Shown one piece after another: positions 34,918-46,953 of a DNA stretch of 64,000 bases (position 1 is the stretch's first letter; each line of letters begins with the position of its first letter). Source of the stretch: Collybiopsis luxurians FD-317 M1 (taxonomy: Eukaryota; Basidiomycota; Agaricomycetes; Agaricales; Omphalotaceae); assembly GCA_000827265.1 (NCBI GenBank), contig KN834871.1, positions 1 to 64,000 of the forward strand, written 5' to 3'. A program made the position numbers and the translations under genes. A model generated the notes under the pieces. It made no database searches. It saw only the letters and a list, made by a program, of their open reading frames with translations, and was not told the origin of the DNA.

Positions 34918-36760
34918 ATGGCGTCGACAACGCTACAACGCCTAATTCTCGCAATCTCGCTCAGCACTCCTTGGGCCCATATGGCAGTAGCAAATGCCGA
35001 TGTCCTGTCTCAGACCCCACAATCCCTCTGTGTAAGGAGTTAATTACTAGGGATTTAATGGTACTGATGAACGCTTCCTATAGTGCAAGTCATTTCGGCA
35101 ATTACTTCCTGAGTCTGGTCAAGTGGAGCTACCAGGAAGTCCTGGATTCGTCGAAGAATCATCCCAATACTTCTCGGCCCAAGAATCGGAGCTTGTGCCT
35201 AGTTGTCGGCTTAACCCCACCTCGCCAGAGCAGGTATCGCTTATTCTCAATACCGCAACTCGCCTTGGATGTGAATTTGCTGTCCGTTCAGGTGAGCATT
35301 CATTTTACTCTGTTAAAAAATTGAATAACATCTCCGTCAGGTGGACATATGCCGTGGGCGGGTTCAGCGAATATCGAGGGTCTTGGCGTAACAATTGACC
35401 TCAGTTCGATGAATTCCACGACTTTGTCGAAAGATAGAACGATTGCGTATGTTGAATCGGGCGCCAAATGGGGATCGGTGTATAATACACTCGAGTCCAC
35501 AGGTCTGGTGGCTGTCGGAGCAAGGGGACAGGGAATCGGCGTAGGTTCGTGGCAGGCTCCAATAACTGTGTATTTAGAAGGGTTAATTTTTCAGTTTAGG
35601 TGGCTTTCTGCTTGGAGGTAAAGATATCCTCTATCAGCGTTCGCTGGCATACTCGGTACTTATTCAAGTATCAACAGGAGGAATTTCCTTTTTTTCACCA
35701 AAATATGGCTTCGGTAGTGACAGCGTAGTCGGCTATCAGGTAGTCACTGCTAACGGGGAGATCATCGAGGCTAACAGCTTGCAAAACCCTGATTTGTTCT
35801 GGGCTCTTCGTTTAGGTAGCACCAATTTCGGGGTAGTCACTCGATTCGACCTTCGAACAATTCCCTCCACCCAAATGTGGGGTGGAATCCGATCTGTAAA
35901 TGTCTCATCCTTTTTCAAGAAGACCTACTGTTCACATTTGACCCTCCCAGTTTAATCTATCCTATGCCTTTGATGCAGCAAAAGCGATGATAGACTTTAC
36001 AGATCGAGTCGCAGCAGAAGGTTTAGATACCGTCGGTCTCGACCTTGGTGCAGGGAACACGTTCTTCATGAACTTTGCCCACATCACCCCAGACATAAAT
36101 GGCTCCCAAGCAGATGTATTCAACTCAACACTCTCAATCCCTTTCCTCAGCGACACTACCAGATCCAATGTGACCTTGCTGAACTTGCTGCAAGAAATTG
36201 ACGCGTTGTTCAGCTCGGGATTTCATGTTTCCTTTAGGACTTTGTCTATTGTTCCTGACGCGCAGTTCATAGTAGACATGTGGGAGGAAGGAAGAAAGAT
36301 CTTCGCTTCCTACGATGGGAACCCAAATGCTTCGTGGACTTTAGGGTACTCACCATTTGCTCTGTCTATGTTAAAGGCTACGGAAGTGGCGGATGATGCG
36401 CAAGGGCTCACCACGGCAGATGGAGCTATCATGAGTATGTACCCATTCCCGGTTAGATGATCACGATTCTGACCAGTGTATCTTCTGTCTTCAGACATCC
36501 TCCTCAGCGCATTTTGGACAGACGACGTCAGCGAAGATGACATGCAGACAAAGCTCGCAAGTTTGATTGAGTGGGGGAAAACGACTGCGCAAGAACGAGG
36601 GATCTGGAACAAGTATATCTATCTCAACTACGCTTCGCCTGATGTGGATCCGTATACTTCACTTAAGCCCAACAATACCCAGAGATTAATGGGTATTCGA
36701 GACAGGTACGATCCGGAGGGGCTGTTAAGGAAATTATGGGTCGGAGGGTTCAAACTTTAG
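34918..36760 (+). CDS. Secreted FAD-linked oxidoreductase, berberine-bridge-enzyme-like (FAD-2)
   Basis: Paralogue of FAD-1 and complete. Exons 34918-35031, 35084-35291, 35341-35544, 35600-35617, 35678-35895, 35951-36434 and 36495-36760, all in phase, give about 503 residues. It begins with a signal-like segment (LILAISLSTPWAHMAVANA). The flavin-linking His is in FAVRSGGHMPWAG; the cysteine of bicovalent enzymes is missing (VGARGQGIGVGGF). Typical blocks are FGSDSVVGYQVV, LFWALRLGSTNFGVVTRFDL and the C-terminal YLNYASP and RYDPEG. An 18-nt exon encodes GFLLG. The last exon is 266 nt in both FAD-1 and FAD-2. Family members oxidise alcohols or form C-C/C-O bonds in secondary metabolism; the substrate is unknown. 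Confidence 0.92.
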
Positions 36761-38199
36761 AGAGTAGCGTCCTAAAGGTCATCCGATATGAATGTTTTGT
36801 TAGTAATCTTAGAGTTAATCATAGTTTAATAAAGCCTCCCTGAGATCCCAGACGATAATTAAGGAACACCGTCTCTCCGTTATATTATACCTGAGCCAAT
36901 AACCCTTCGCTCAAACGTTTCAAAACAGTTCACACCCTATACACCTATAGACGCACGATTTTGAATGTCCTCTCCCCGAACAAGCCAGCTTAACTAAGGA
37001 GGGTGCTCCTAATCTGTGAACGCGAAGACAGAGCCGCAGAAAGAACTGCATATCATCCTTGACAACGAGATGAACAAATAGTTCCCGTTTCGTAAGGTTT
37101 TGTAAGCACGTATCAACTTCGATGATTTTTCCAGGATCGAGAACCAACCATACATACATATTCCAAACTTCCACAAGTCACTACAAACCGAACTAGGACA
37201 CCAATCTTCCTGCCTTTCTTCGACCGACTTGCACAAATTTACCGGTGGTGTTTATCTTAGCCGACACAACACCTGCAGACGACCTTGGCAGAGCGTTCGT
37301 CCGGCTTGAGAAAAGTGAAAAACTTAGGGTTCTCAAGAAGAGCATACCCGAATGATTCGGAGTCCGGACTGAGTGGCAGGGTCGAATTCGAAAATTAAAA
37401 CGTCACTCGGAAGCTCTTCTGACGGTACGTTCGATAGCTGGATAGAAATGAATATATGTAAGAGAAAATCTGACATATGTATGTGATGTCGATCCCGTAC
37501 CTAAGAGGAAGAGGACCAGAGTAAGTAGTGCACGCCGTAGACGATAAGGGAGATCGGGCAGGGAAAGAAAGAAAAAGGCAACGCGGATGCAAAAAAAAAA
37601 AAAAAAAAAAAGAAAAAGAAAAAAGAAAGATTATTGAATGGTCCCACGACGAGAGGTTACGGAGAACAAGAGTGAAGCGAGTCAGAAATCAGGTTTCCCT
37701 GAAATTCAAGTACTCTTACGACGACATCATCAGGTAAAAGATACAGCGAAAATATCGAAAGGAGGGCAAAATTTCATTCATACAAAAATTTTTATAGGAG
37801 CAATGAAGCGAGGCGTACGAGAGGTCTAGTTCTTCAGGCTTTCTGGCTCTCGAGCTTAGTACACCCACGAGACACAATGTCAGCCAAACACTGCCCAAAT
37901 TAGAGCATAAACAAAGATGAGGATCGTTAACAACACCGCTACTAGGAAATAAAGGTAGAGAGTTAGAGGAGCGGGCAGGACAACGTTAATCCAGAATGAC
38001 AGACAGTAACTCCAATGAGAACACCGAGGAAGTCCAAAAGATGAGAATCGCCCAGGAATCCAGCCTTAGACCCCTGAACGATGCAGCTTGGACCCGTAAT
38101 GGCCAGCTCCTGGAAAAGGCTAGAATCAGGCCACAGCCCCTGCAGAAGCATCCTCAACGGCGTGCATTGCTAAAGTACGGCCGTAAAAGCTATGAGATC
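36761..38199. other. Intergenic, no gene seen
   Basis: Between FAD-2 and the repeat block. It has an A-rich run of about 40 nt at 37,590-37,630 and only short frames without family features. Confidence 0.5.
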
Positions 38200-38799
38200 T
38201 AGTAGTCAAGTGGACTAACGTCCACCGCTACTGGCAGCGACGAGTCTACGAGGAAGAGATTCGGTGATTCCTTCCGTATCACCAATCATAAACGACCTCT
38301 CCTCCCCTGGTCGTCCGACGTCATGAAACTTTTTTCCGTGAGAGTGATCCATTCCTAGCACAGCGAGCTTGCTCTGGCTCTACTGCCACCTCGTTCTCGG
38401 GAGTGGTCTTAGCATACCGACATCTAGTGAAGAACTTTTGAGCATCTTCGAAAGTTCTTGTGCGATTCTCAGAGATTGTCTTTCCACCAGAAGTCCAATT
38501 CTCCGCCGTCTCGTTCAATGAAACGAGGTCGAGGCCGTTCAGCACCGACGACGACGACGATGCCGATCTTTCCGCATTTCAAGACAATCAGCGAGGAGCA
38601 AGAGAAGCTGGTCGCATTTCATGAATCTCGAGAACAGTCTAGGTGGCCTAAAGCCAACCATGACGACGATGTCGGAGCACCTTCTCCGGTACGAGCTCAC
38701 GACACCGTTGACCTTTTCACATTTCGAAACATTCACTGAGGAGCAAGAGAAACGTATCGTATTTCAAGGGTCTCATAAGCAGTTGCTATGTAAGAACCC

Positions 38800-40470
38800 T
38801 TCCCTACACCGCACTGTAATGAAGGTGAGTTTTCTCAGCATGATAGAGAAATAGGCAGTACCTATTCGAGTAAACCGCTCGACTCGACAAGTGATTCGGT
38901 CTCTCTTTTCCTCCTGCTCCTCCTTCAAACTCGAGTCGAATACAAAGGATAAATCTTCCAAGTCCCAGGATAACAAGTTTTCGTGCAGTACACCAGTAGA
39001 TGCATTGCATGCCTAGGAGTGATCTGCGTAACCCCACCAACATTGCGCCGGCTCAAGTACACCTCTAGAATGTGGTATCAATCTGAAATGAAGAGCGCGG
39101 GCGGCGAACAAAAGTGGATGCACACCTAAAACAACGACTCAACCGACCACCACACCGCTGGGAATCTATACACCAGCCTCGCGCAGCAGGCTCAGATGCC
39201 TAGGGTAACATTCATATTCGAAAGTCTTCCCTAATCAAGACAACGCACTGCAATGAAGGTGAGTTTTCTACGCACGACAGAGATAGGCAGCACCTTTTCG
39301 AAGTACACCCTCACTGGACAGGGGATTCATTCATCGTCCTCGTCTTCCCTCTCCCCCCCTCTCCCTCTCTCAACTCTTTCACTCCAAACTCGAATCGGAC
39401 ACGAAGTAAAAATCATTCATGCTTCACGGGGTAGACTCGCATACGCAGAGCATGCCTGAGACTCATCCGCGTTAGCTTGTCCTGTAGCTCAAGTACACCT
39501 CTAGAATGTAATATTACCCTGAAAAGTGCAGAGTAACTAGCGAAAGGAAGTGAATGCCTACCCTGAAACCATGACCATATATACCAAACACACTATCCCC
39601 GAATCTGTATTCCAGCCTCGTGCTGCAGATTCAGATCGCCAAGGGTGATAAAACATTCATACTCGAGATCGCGTACTGCAAGACAGGTGAGTTTTTGTCG
39701 GCATGACAGAGAGTGATAGGCAGTACCTGTTAAAGTACACCCGGACCGACTCGACAAGCAATTCATTCTCCCTCCTTCATCTCGTCGACCTCTCCCCGTC
39801 TCCAAGCTCGCGTCAAACACAGAGGAAAAGTCATCCAAGCTTCCTGTAATAAAAAGTTTTCGTGCGGTATACTCGCAGACGCAAAGCATGTCTGAGAGTC
39901 ATCCGCATTAGCTCGTCAACCTTGCATTGTAGTTCAAGTACACCACTAAAACGTGATATCAGCCTGGAAAGAATACATTAACCGACAAAAGAAAGAGTAT
40001 GCCTACCCCAAATAATCACCATACCAATCATACCACCCCCCGAATCTGTATACAAGCTTCACGCTGCTGATTCAGATTGTCAAGGGCGATATAACATTCA
40101 TTCTCGAGACGGCGTACTGCAAAGCAGGTGAGTTTTTGTCGGTATGACACACAGAGATAGGCGGTACCTGTCAAAGTACACCCCGTCCGACTTGACTAGT
40201 AATTCATTCTCCCTCCTCCTGGTTTTCCTCTTCGACCTGTCCCCGTTTCCAAACGCGAGTTTAACACAAAGGGAGAAAAAAAAAGACATCCAAGCCCCGT
40301 CAGAAAAAGACCTTCATGCGATAGACTCGCACACGCACACGCAATGCATACCAAGGGTCATGCGCGTCAGCTCGATGACCTGGCACCGTCGCTCAAGTCC
40401 ACCTCTAGAACGTGCTATCAGCTTGAAATAACCAGAGTGAACAGCGAAGGAAAGGTCAAGCTCACCCAGA
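38800..40470. repeat. Tandem repeat, four units of about 430 bp
   Basis: The phrase ACTGCAA..AGGTGAGTTTT followed by a GATAGGCAGTACC-like block recurs at about 38,812, 39,245, 39,674 and 40,111, spacings 433, 429 and 437. Each unit continues with a C/T-rich stretch near TTCATTCTCCCTCC, then AAACTCGAGTC-like text, then ATCCGCATTAGCTCGTCAACC-like text. Copy B has about two such units (49,735 and 50,193). No coding role is apparent. Confidence 0.75.
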
Positions 40471-41094
40471 TAATCACCATACCCACTATTATTACCACAG
40501 GACCCGAATCCTTATACCAGACTCGCTCTGCAGATACAGTTTGTCCTCAATCCGAACAACCACCATACTAACTCCCACACCAACCTCGGAATCCGAATGT
40601 GTATTAAACCCCCCTGAACCCTAAGTACACCCTCATCCCCCAAAACGTCGTTCACCCATAGCAAACTGTCCATCCGTGGGTTCCATCCTCCTGCTCCTCC
40701 TTCTCACCCCTCGTCAGCGAGGAGCGCTGGAGCTCGTCCTCAACACATCCGCATCCCACAACATATCGTCAGAGTACACCCCCCAAACACCGTTCTCGAG
40801 CAGGGCAGGATTCCATTCCACCGCTGTCAGTGTTGGTGATGACTTACCGCGCTCGAGTTAAAAAGAAAAAAAAAAAAAATCCAAAGCGCGTCGTGCACTT
40901 CCTCGGCAGAGATATCCAGCGAGTAACAAGGTTAGAAAGCGACTTTTATTCGATCTCTAACAAATAATAAAGTTTTATGGCGATGGCTTTCCAATCTGCA
41001 ATCAACGAAGACGGTTCAGTACAGGATTTCGGAGAGTAGCAAGAACGGAAAACACACCTCTCCAAATTATACTCCGTCCACCACGGCGGGCGTG

Positions 41095-41395
41095 GAATAT
41101 TTACTCCAAATAAACCACTACGCACATTTCCTCTACATAGACCTCACACTTGAATCCTTGACCATCCTCGACCTTCTCCTGGCAATGCTCAAAGTGTTTG
41201 GCAAGAGGAGCACACTTGGCCGTGTTTCTGCATTCCAAAAACATTGGGCGGGCGAGAGTATTGACCAGGAAATTGAAGACATACGTCCTACTTCTTCTTG
41301 AGCCAGATTTTCTTCAGCAGCTGCGGCTTGGATGGTCGGAAAGAAGGAAGAGAAGAATGTGGCGATAGTAGACCAGTTATCCGACCGTGAGAAAC
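41095..41395 (-). pseudogene. Decayed copy of QCR6 (cytochrome bc1 hinge subunit)
   Basis: On the minus strand this matches the QCR6 gene at 52,069-52,527. The C-terminal coding part is well kept (KCAPLAKHFEHCQEKVE) but the end diverges. Most of the acidic exon 1 and the intron are gone, the exon 1 remnant (41,300-41,395) carries length changes and stops, and the start codon position reads CTA instead of ATG. It cannot make the subunit. An open frame on the opposite strand (41,092-41,301) is a shadow of this relic. Confidence 0.88.
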
Positions 41396-41600
41396 GGCTG
41401 TCGGATTGGACCCGCGCCTATAAAAGCGCTCGGAGGACTTTCCTGCTACTAGTATGTACCAGTGCCATGTGGTCAACTTCAGCGGAGGTGAGTAAAAGCT
41501 TTACGGCGCTTCTTCCAAGATATCATCTATCACTAATTCGAAGCATTTCAGATCTGGTGGATTATTCTGAACTAACATGAACAGCGTCACTGGTGACTTC

Positions 41601-41868
41601 TAGCAGAATGGTCCTTATTAAGTAGTATTTACACAGAAAAGGAACGCATGTATGTGAAAGGAAATTTTGGAGTTGAAGCTGAAGCGCGTTTATTACAAGC
41701 AAGATACTCTGTGCATGCTTAAGCCTCCCCTCCCCCCATCTGAGTCGCCTCGGCGGTGTTCACGATAATGTACCTATTGTATGTTTAAAAATTTACATAA
41801 TACCATGTTCGGATTCCCTGCTTGACCGGAGTAGTACTACCTTCAATAGTCCGGATTAGAGCACCTCT
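41601..41868. other. Short intergenic stretch, no gene seen
   Basis: Downstream of the terpene cyclase stop. The preceding stretch, about 41,490-41,640, is related to 56,250-56,400. Confidence 0.4.
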
Positions 41869-43152
41869 TTATCCCAAGAATGTTGGGGAGATGGCTTTGC
41901 TAGGCAAACCATTCTGAAACCACTCTAGTTGTCTCTGGTTGAGCAAGACCTCTTTGTGATACCGCGGACACGTCAAGCTCCAAGCAACATTTCCCGAAAT
42001 GTAATACTGCATGGCCTCAACATACTTACGAAGGTCCACTGAGAGCGATTCATCGTCCTTGACATCTTTAACGATTTGAACATACTCGGCAACATACTTC
42101 TTGATCAATTTGCGACAAGTATTCTGAGCTTCCTGAACCTCCATGTGGTGTTCCCGTGTGAGAGTCCATAGGATGCTCATAATGCGCGACAGACTGTAGT
42201 GCTCCGCCTCTTCCAACTCTTTCTCCCATGAGAACAAATCATTCTGGAGAACAAGAGCAAAGTACGCAGATTGGGTTAACTCCCAACATCTGTCCATCTC
42301 GTGGTCCGGAATTTTTAGACCTAAACTGAATGTTACGGTGGCAAACATAAACCTGTCCGTTGATTCAGTACGTAATTCGCTCAAGTAGGGATTAACGGTA
42401 TACTGACATTAAGCCACCGTTATCGACACGAAATGAAAGGTACTCCTCAACGGTGGAAAATGTCTTGTCAAGTGGACGACTTGCATCGAGCTCGAGGAAC
42501 TTCGCCCAAGCATTTAGGGAGACTGTCGCACTTCGAAAAGTGATCAGCGAAATCTATTTATCAAAGGAGAGGTTCATTTGAATCCTTGCGACCTACCATT
42601 CGGGATCAATCGCGAGCATCTCCTGTGCTATCTGTAATTGAATCTTGCTCCTGCCTGTTTGCTCTGGTCGCGTATCATTAGGGTCCTGAATGCTTTCCAG
42701 GAGAATCTGCACCATCTCATCATTCTCAACCTTGCCCTTCATCACGTCCTTTAATATCTGGGTCCAATGAAAAAAACTTGAATTGCCTACCCTTTCTTGT
42801 TCAACATGGTCAATTATGTCTGGATCAGTATGAGCTTTGATCCTAAGTTTCCAAGAAAAAATTTAAAAAAATCACCATCATGTAAGAAGGCTACCTCATT
42901 GACATAGGCCATGATTTCCAACCGATCTGGTAAGCATTCTGGGAGAACGACTGCTGTAGTACTGTACACTGGACCCAAGTTGCCACACCATTCTGTTGCC
43001 GGGTTGACGTACTTGGTCCAGTCTTCATGGGCGCGGATACTGCCTCTGTCCACTAACCAGGTGAGGTTATGCATCCGGAGGTCAATTCCATCGCAGAGAC
43101 CTTCGGTTTCATATGCTGACGAATCGATTTTGGTTGAGTATAGGAACTCCAT
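41869..43152 (-). CDS. Class I terpene cyclase, fusicoccadiene-synthase N-domain type
   Basis: Ionises and cyclises a prenyl diphosphate. Exons on the minus strand: 42876-43152, 42791-42834, 42597-42757, 42408-42530 and 41869-42352, all in phase; about 362 residues. The N-terminus reads MEFLYSTKIDSSAYETEGL, then GLCDGIDLRMH, RAHEDW and PECLPDRLEIMAYVNEVAFLHD, as in the cyclase half of chimeric enzymes such as PaFS. The first metal motif, spanning an intron, reads DAHTD instead of DDxxD. The second is a canonical NDLFSWEKE (NSE), and CPRYHKE gives the RY pair. The protein stops about 20 residues after the RY motif, so the C-terminal prenyltransferase domain of the chimeras is absent; it would need an external C20 or C25 (or shorter) substrate. 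Between two copies of a segmental duplication. Confidence 0.88.
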
Positions 43153-44343
43153 AATTGCGCGGTATAGAAAAAGACACGTCAATGGCAGTTGCGGTGGGCC
43201 TGGCGAAGAGAATCTCAAAACTGCGGCAGTCTGTATGGATTCTGAGCTTAAAAAGAGTCCATGAGAACATCTGACCTGTAAGTGCAGCAATGTATGGAAA
43301 TTCAAACAGGAATGTCTGATAAAACCCTGTCAATAGACCAACTGGGAGATCTCCGACTCCCGAGTTTGAAATTTACACCGCTGACCCGGCATTTCCACTG
43401 ATGCCTCTAAACGTCCTGAGCAAAATCTTTGCGAGATCTTCATTTACACAAATTTTCATATTTACTGATATCTGTTCTCAGATCATACTTGGCCGCCTTC
43501 CTGTTCCCAAGGCGGGCCGTTCCAAGTTGGGCCACACCTAACTAAATAGCTCCAGCCTCCGAGATCTCCTAGCCTGTTGTTGGCAGGCTGAGAATGAGTC
43601 TAGAAGAATAGGTGATAGGCCGATCTGGGTTCCCAGATAGTTCGATCCTGGTTCACTCCCTGTATAGTCGCTTCCCAGGTCCCTTCAATTCTTAGCTCGT
43701 TGGGTCATCCAAAGCTGGCGGACGAAGAGTCAAACCGGCAAAGATCCAAAGTGCACACCTTGTGCGGACTTTCCGCTATAAAGAAAAGATAGATAATCCA
43801 AACATAAGTTGATAGATTGGAATACCGCGATTACATCGGCATAGTAAATGTCACATAAATCAGAGATGGTATGAGTTTGTGGGTACTCCAGTATCCGCAG
43901 GCCAGGCTTGGGACACCAGACTAGATCGACCTATCATCCAAAGGAAGAAGATAGTTGAATGGTCAAGCAAGAGCAGTGGCCCGGAAGTTACCACTGGAGC
44001 AACCTTAAAAGAGCTTGGGCCTGCGTCAAAGACTACAGCACAATCAAGGACATAATAGGAAAAAAAATACAATACTAAGGTAGGGGATTTCTGAACAAAT
44101 CAATCTTGATTCAAAACACGAGATCCCCGACTCTGACCGAAGGGAAGGGAGGGTCTTGTTCCCTGTGATCGGGAAATATGCATCCAACCTTCCGCGCTTT
44201 GCATGGACAAGGGACAAAATGGGTTGGGACCAAAAATTGCTTGTTGACCCAGTGCCGTTGTGCAGGCGACGAGACAACTGAGAGGGAGCAGTAGTAAGGA
44301 AGCAAACTGCTTCCGTCTCTTCGCTACCGCTCCGCTGGACATT

Positions 44344-44374
44344 GATGCCGAGCGTCATTTTTTAGCTCGGCATC
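44344..44374. repeat. 10-bp inverted repeat (hairpin)
   Basis: GATGCCGAGC, an 11-nt T-rich loop, then GCTCGGCATC: a perfect 10-bp stem. It may be a transposon end or a cruciform; there is no gene at either side to call it a terminator. Confidence 0.7.
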
Positions 44375-45270
44375 TGACACATTTCAGCCTCATCTTGCCG
44401 TACTATCTGTGTCTTGATCTGTGTACCGGAGCTGATAACTACCCAGAGTTGATATTTTTGCAGAAAATGCATCCGCTTGAGTGCATTCTGCACACTCAAT
44501 TGGAACTAATAGATAGACTCAGGATCTTTTTATGAGCATTCTTGAGCTTGAGAATAATCAGAGAGTTTTTCAACTGTACAAACAGTGGGTTTTTCCCTTT
44601 ATCAGTACCGGGAAGCATGAAAAATGCTCAATTTATTTCAGGTTTCAGATATTGTGTACTTTATGTCATTTTGAAACATTTGAGCATCATTTGTAAATTT
44701 GAAACAATGCGGATTTCTCTCAAACGAACAAGGATGTTGAAAACAGTCTTTTCCCATGAAAGCACTAGTCCGAATATCAACTCCCGCCATTTTAATGTCC
44801 TTTCTCGGGAGACAGCTGGCACAACCTTGAGGGCTCCGAAAATTCTTAAACTTAGTCAGTTTAAAGCTTAACATGTATATTTAACATCTCTCAAGTATGA
44901 AGAGAGTCAATTAAGAATTGCGAAAGTTTTCCTATACTGACATTTTTGTTATCAACTCTGGTACATAGATAGTAGAGTCTGAGGGGAGCTGCAAAGCTGG
45001 GCAGATGCTCAGCAAAGCTGGGATGCAGAGTGATCCATTCACATGCCCAACCAACCCTAAGCCACTGGTGGCAGTCCATGAGCAAAAAAACAAAGCTCTA
45101 CAGAACAAGGGCTGGACCACTAAGGTATAAGATACAGCAATACAAAATATCTGGACTATTAAGTAGTTATACATTGTATGGATCTGGATGGGTTCTGAAG
45201 ACCAAAGGTGCAACCAAAACCGTAAAGAGTCGGGGATTGCCGCTCCGGCGGCGCTAAGGATACGTAATAT

Positions 45271-45280
45271 CCATCTATCC

Positions 45281-45326
<46 letters not shown>
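45271..45326. repeat. CTAT tetranucleotide microsatellite
   Basis: Begins CCATCTATC and continues as about eleven perfect CTAT units to 45,326. Confidence 0.95.
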
Positions 45327-46831
45327 GCCGGCATTACCAGAAACCAACCTGCCTCAGTCAGCGGAACTGACAGGATGACTCAGGACTAACAGCCGGAGGC
45401 AACAACAAACAGCCTGAGTTACGGCCTATACCAAATCTTGGCGTCCTAGTAGATTTGGACGTCGAAGTATGTATAGATGCATCCATCAGGAAAAGACTCT
45501 ATGCACTTTGGTCTGTAAGCTTACCAGCTAATCTATGATAGGAAGCTGAAGCACCAGACTGGAGTCCTACACAAGTATTGCGACCACGGCACGGTGTGTA
45601 ACACGTCTCCTCGGAAGTGGATATGCTATCTCAATTCTATCTTCTACAAGAAGTGGCTCGGTGTATGTATTGCAAGCATAACAATCGGAGGGGGGGACTT
45701 TGTCAGATGCCCAGTGACTCAATGTTTCACAAGGATTAGAAAAGAAGATAAATTAAAATGTTTGCCACCTAAGTTCTGCGTTGGCCGACACGCCCCCTTA
45801 ATCGGAATCGGAGTTGGTTGAGCCCGCTGAGGTCTGCCCAGCGGTCCAGCTGATTCCATGCAAAACCCCACCTCGGCAGAGTCATGTCGGCGTTCCATTT
45901 TATTTACTGCACTTGCAATATCTCGTTGAATGTTCAGTGAAGGGTTTGGCCCTTGGATATGTTTAATGACGAGAAGAAGTGAAATTGAGAGCGAGTAAAT
46001 TAACTTGATCGCTAACTTGATCGCACTTAATCAAGTTAACCTGTCATTTTCCGAATGCTAATGGCCCCACTGGCTGAAGGTGAAGGACTGGTGGGAGCCA
46101 AAGAGAATTACGGAATTGCTGGAGCAACTGGTAGATATATTTCACCATGTATCAGATAAACAACGGGGTGAAGGAGGACGAGGATAGTCAAGAGGCTGAG
46201 ATTCTGGCGTCGGTACTCGAGGGACAGTATTCAATTGAATTTGATCCGAGTTCCTCACTTCACTGCTGGTAGTAATATGTGAGCATGTAGAGCATTCTGC
46301 TCGAGAACAGCTTCATCATATCTCTAGAGAATGCACAAAGGTCATCAGAAGATCATTACCCAGTAATGCTCGTGCTTTGCGTTGCACTAGAGAAAATATC
46401 ACGGCCTAGGACGTGAGATCTATTATCCGACTATAGGACCCATCGTCTGCGCTATGCTCGTCCCGCTGCCGAACTTTTCCCGCGCTTTCTTCGTCGCTTC
46501 GTTCGTAGATCTAGTCCCAGATTCTGCTCTTGGGCTGGGAGGAAGATGACTTTACGGGCATCCCGCCTCATCAAGGAGTGGCGTTTGCCATTAGTGTGTA
46601 TACTAGGTGCGTTTACCCTGCTTCTATTCGCGGAACCAAGTCGGTTTGTGATGTTCATGTCAGTCGAGGTAACGGATTGTAATAAAGAAAGGCTGCGAGC
46701 TTTGTAATTCTTCAACTGTGCAGTGTGGAGAATGTAAATTTCCCTCCAAACGTTCAGATTAAGGAACTTTTGCCATGTCATCTGGCCTCTACGGTGCTTC
46801 TATCCGCAACGGCATGTCTATACTGAATAAG

Positions 46832-46870
46832 GCATCGCTCATAGCATCGCTCATAGCATCGCTCATAGCA
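46832..46870. repeat. 12-bp tandem repeat upstream of P450-3
   Basis: Three perfect copies of GCATCGCTCATA plus three extra bases, ending 83 bp before the P450-3 ATG. Its place in the promoter makes it a possible regulatory array; chance slippage is equally possible. Confidence 0.9.
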
Positions 46871-46953
46871 GGGATCTGCGTCGACAAGCGGCGTGGTAGT
46901 GTACTCATTTATTGATACAGAACAGGAGTCCCACTTAACTATCTCATCTCCAA

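Larger units (their letters stand above)
38200..41600. repeat. Segmental duplication, copy A (with decayed QCR6)
   Basis: Matches 49,330-52,620 block by block in the same orientation: the CACCTCGTTCTCGG...GAAGAACTTT start (38,390 vs 49,500), the tandem-repeat part, the GGGCAGGATTCCATTCCA block (40,803 vs 51,429), CCCAGCGAGTAACAAGG-like sequence (40,915 vs 51,555), AACGGAAAAACACACCTCTCC-like sequence (41,045 vs 51,705) and the QCR6 body. Identity is clearly high in places and low in others, with length differences, so the duplication is not recent. Confidence 0.8.
43153..46953. other. AT-rich intergenic region with simple repeats
   Basis: About 3.8 kb between the terpene cyclase start and the P450-3 start. 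I see no recognisable protein or complete transposon. It contains a hairpin (44,344-44,374), a CTAT microsatellite (45,271-45,326) and a 12-bp tandem repeat (46,832-46,870), listed separately. The mixed base composition suggests decayed mobile-element debris, which I cannot assign to a family. Confidence 0.5.

Noticed and set aside
38800..40470. CRISPR-like array
   Set aside because: Units are about 430 bp and diverged throughout, without short identical repeats and unique spacers, and the genome is eukaryotic.
41092..41301. Plus-strand open frame
   Set aside because: It is the antisense of the decayed QCR6 copy.
43630..43660. AGTTCGATCCTGG resembling a tRNA B-box
   Set aside because: I could not fold a cloverleaf or find an A-box at the right distance.
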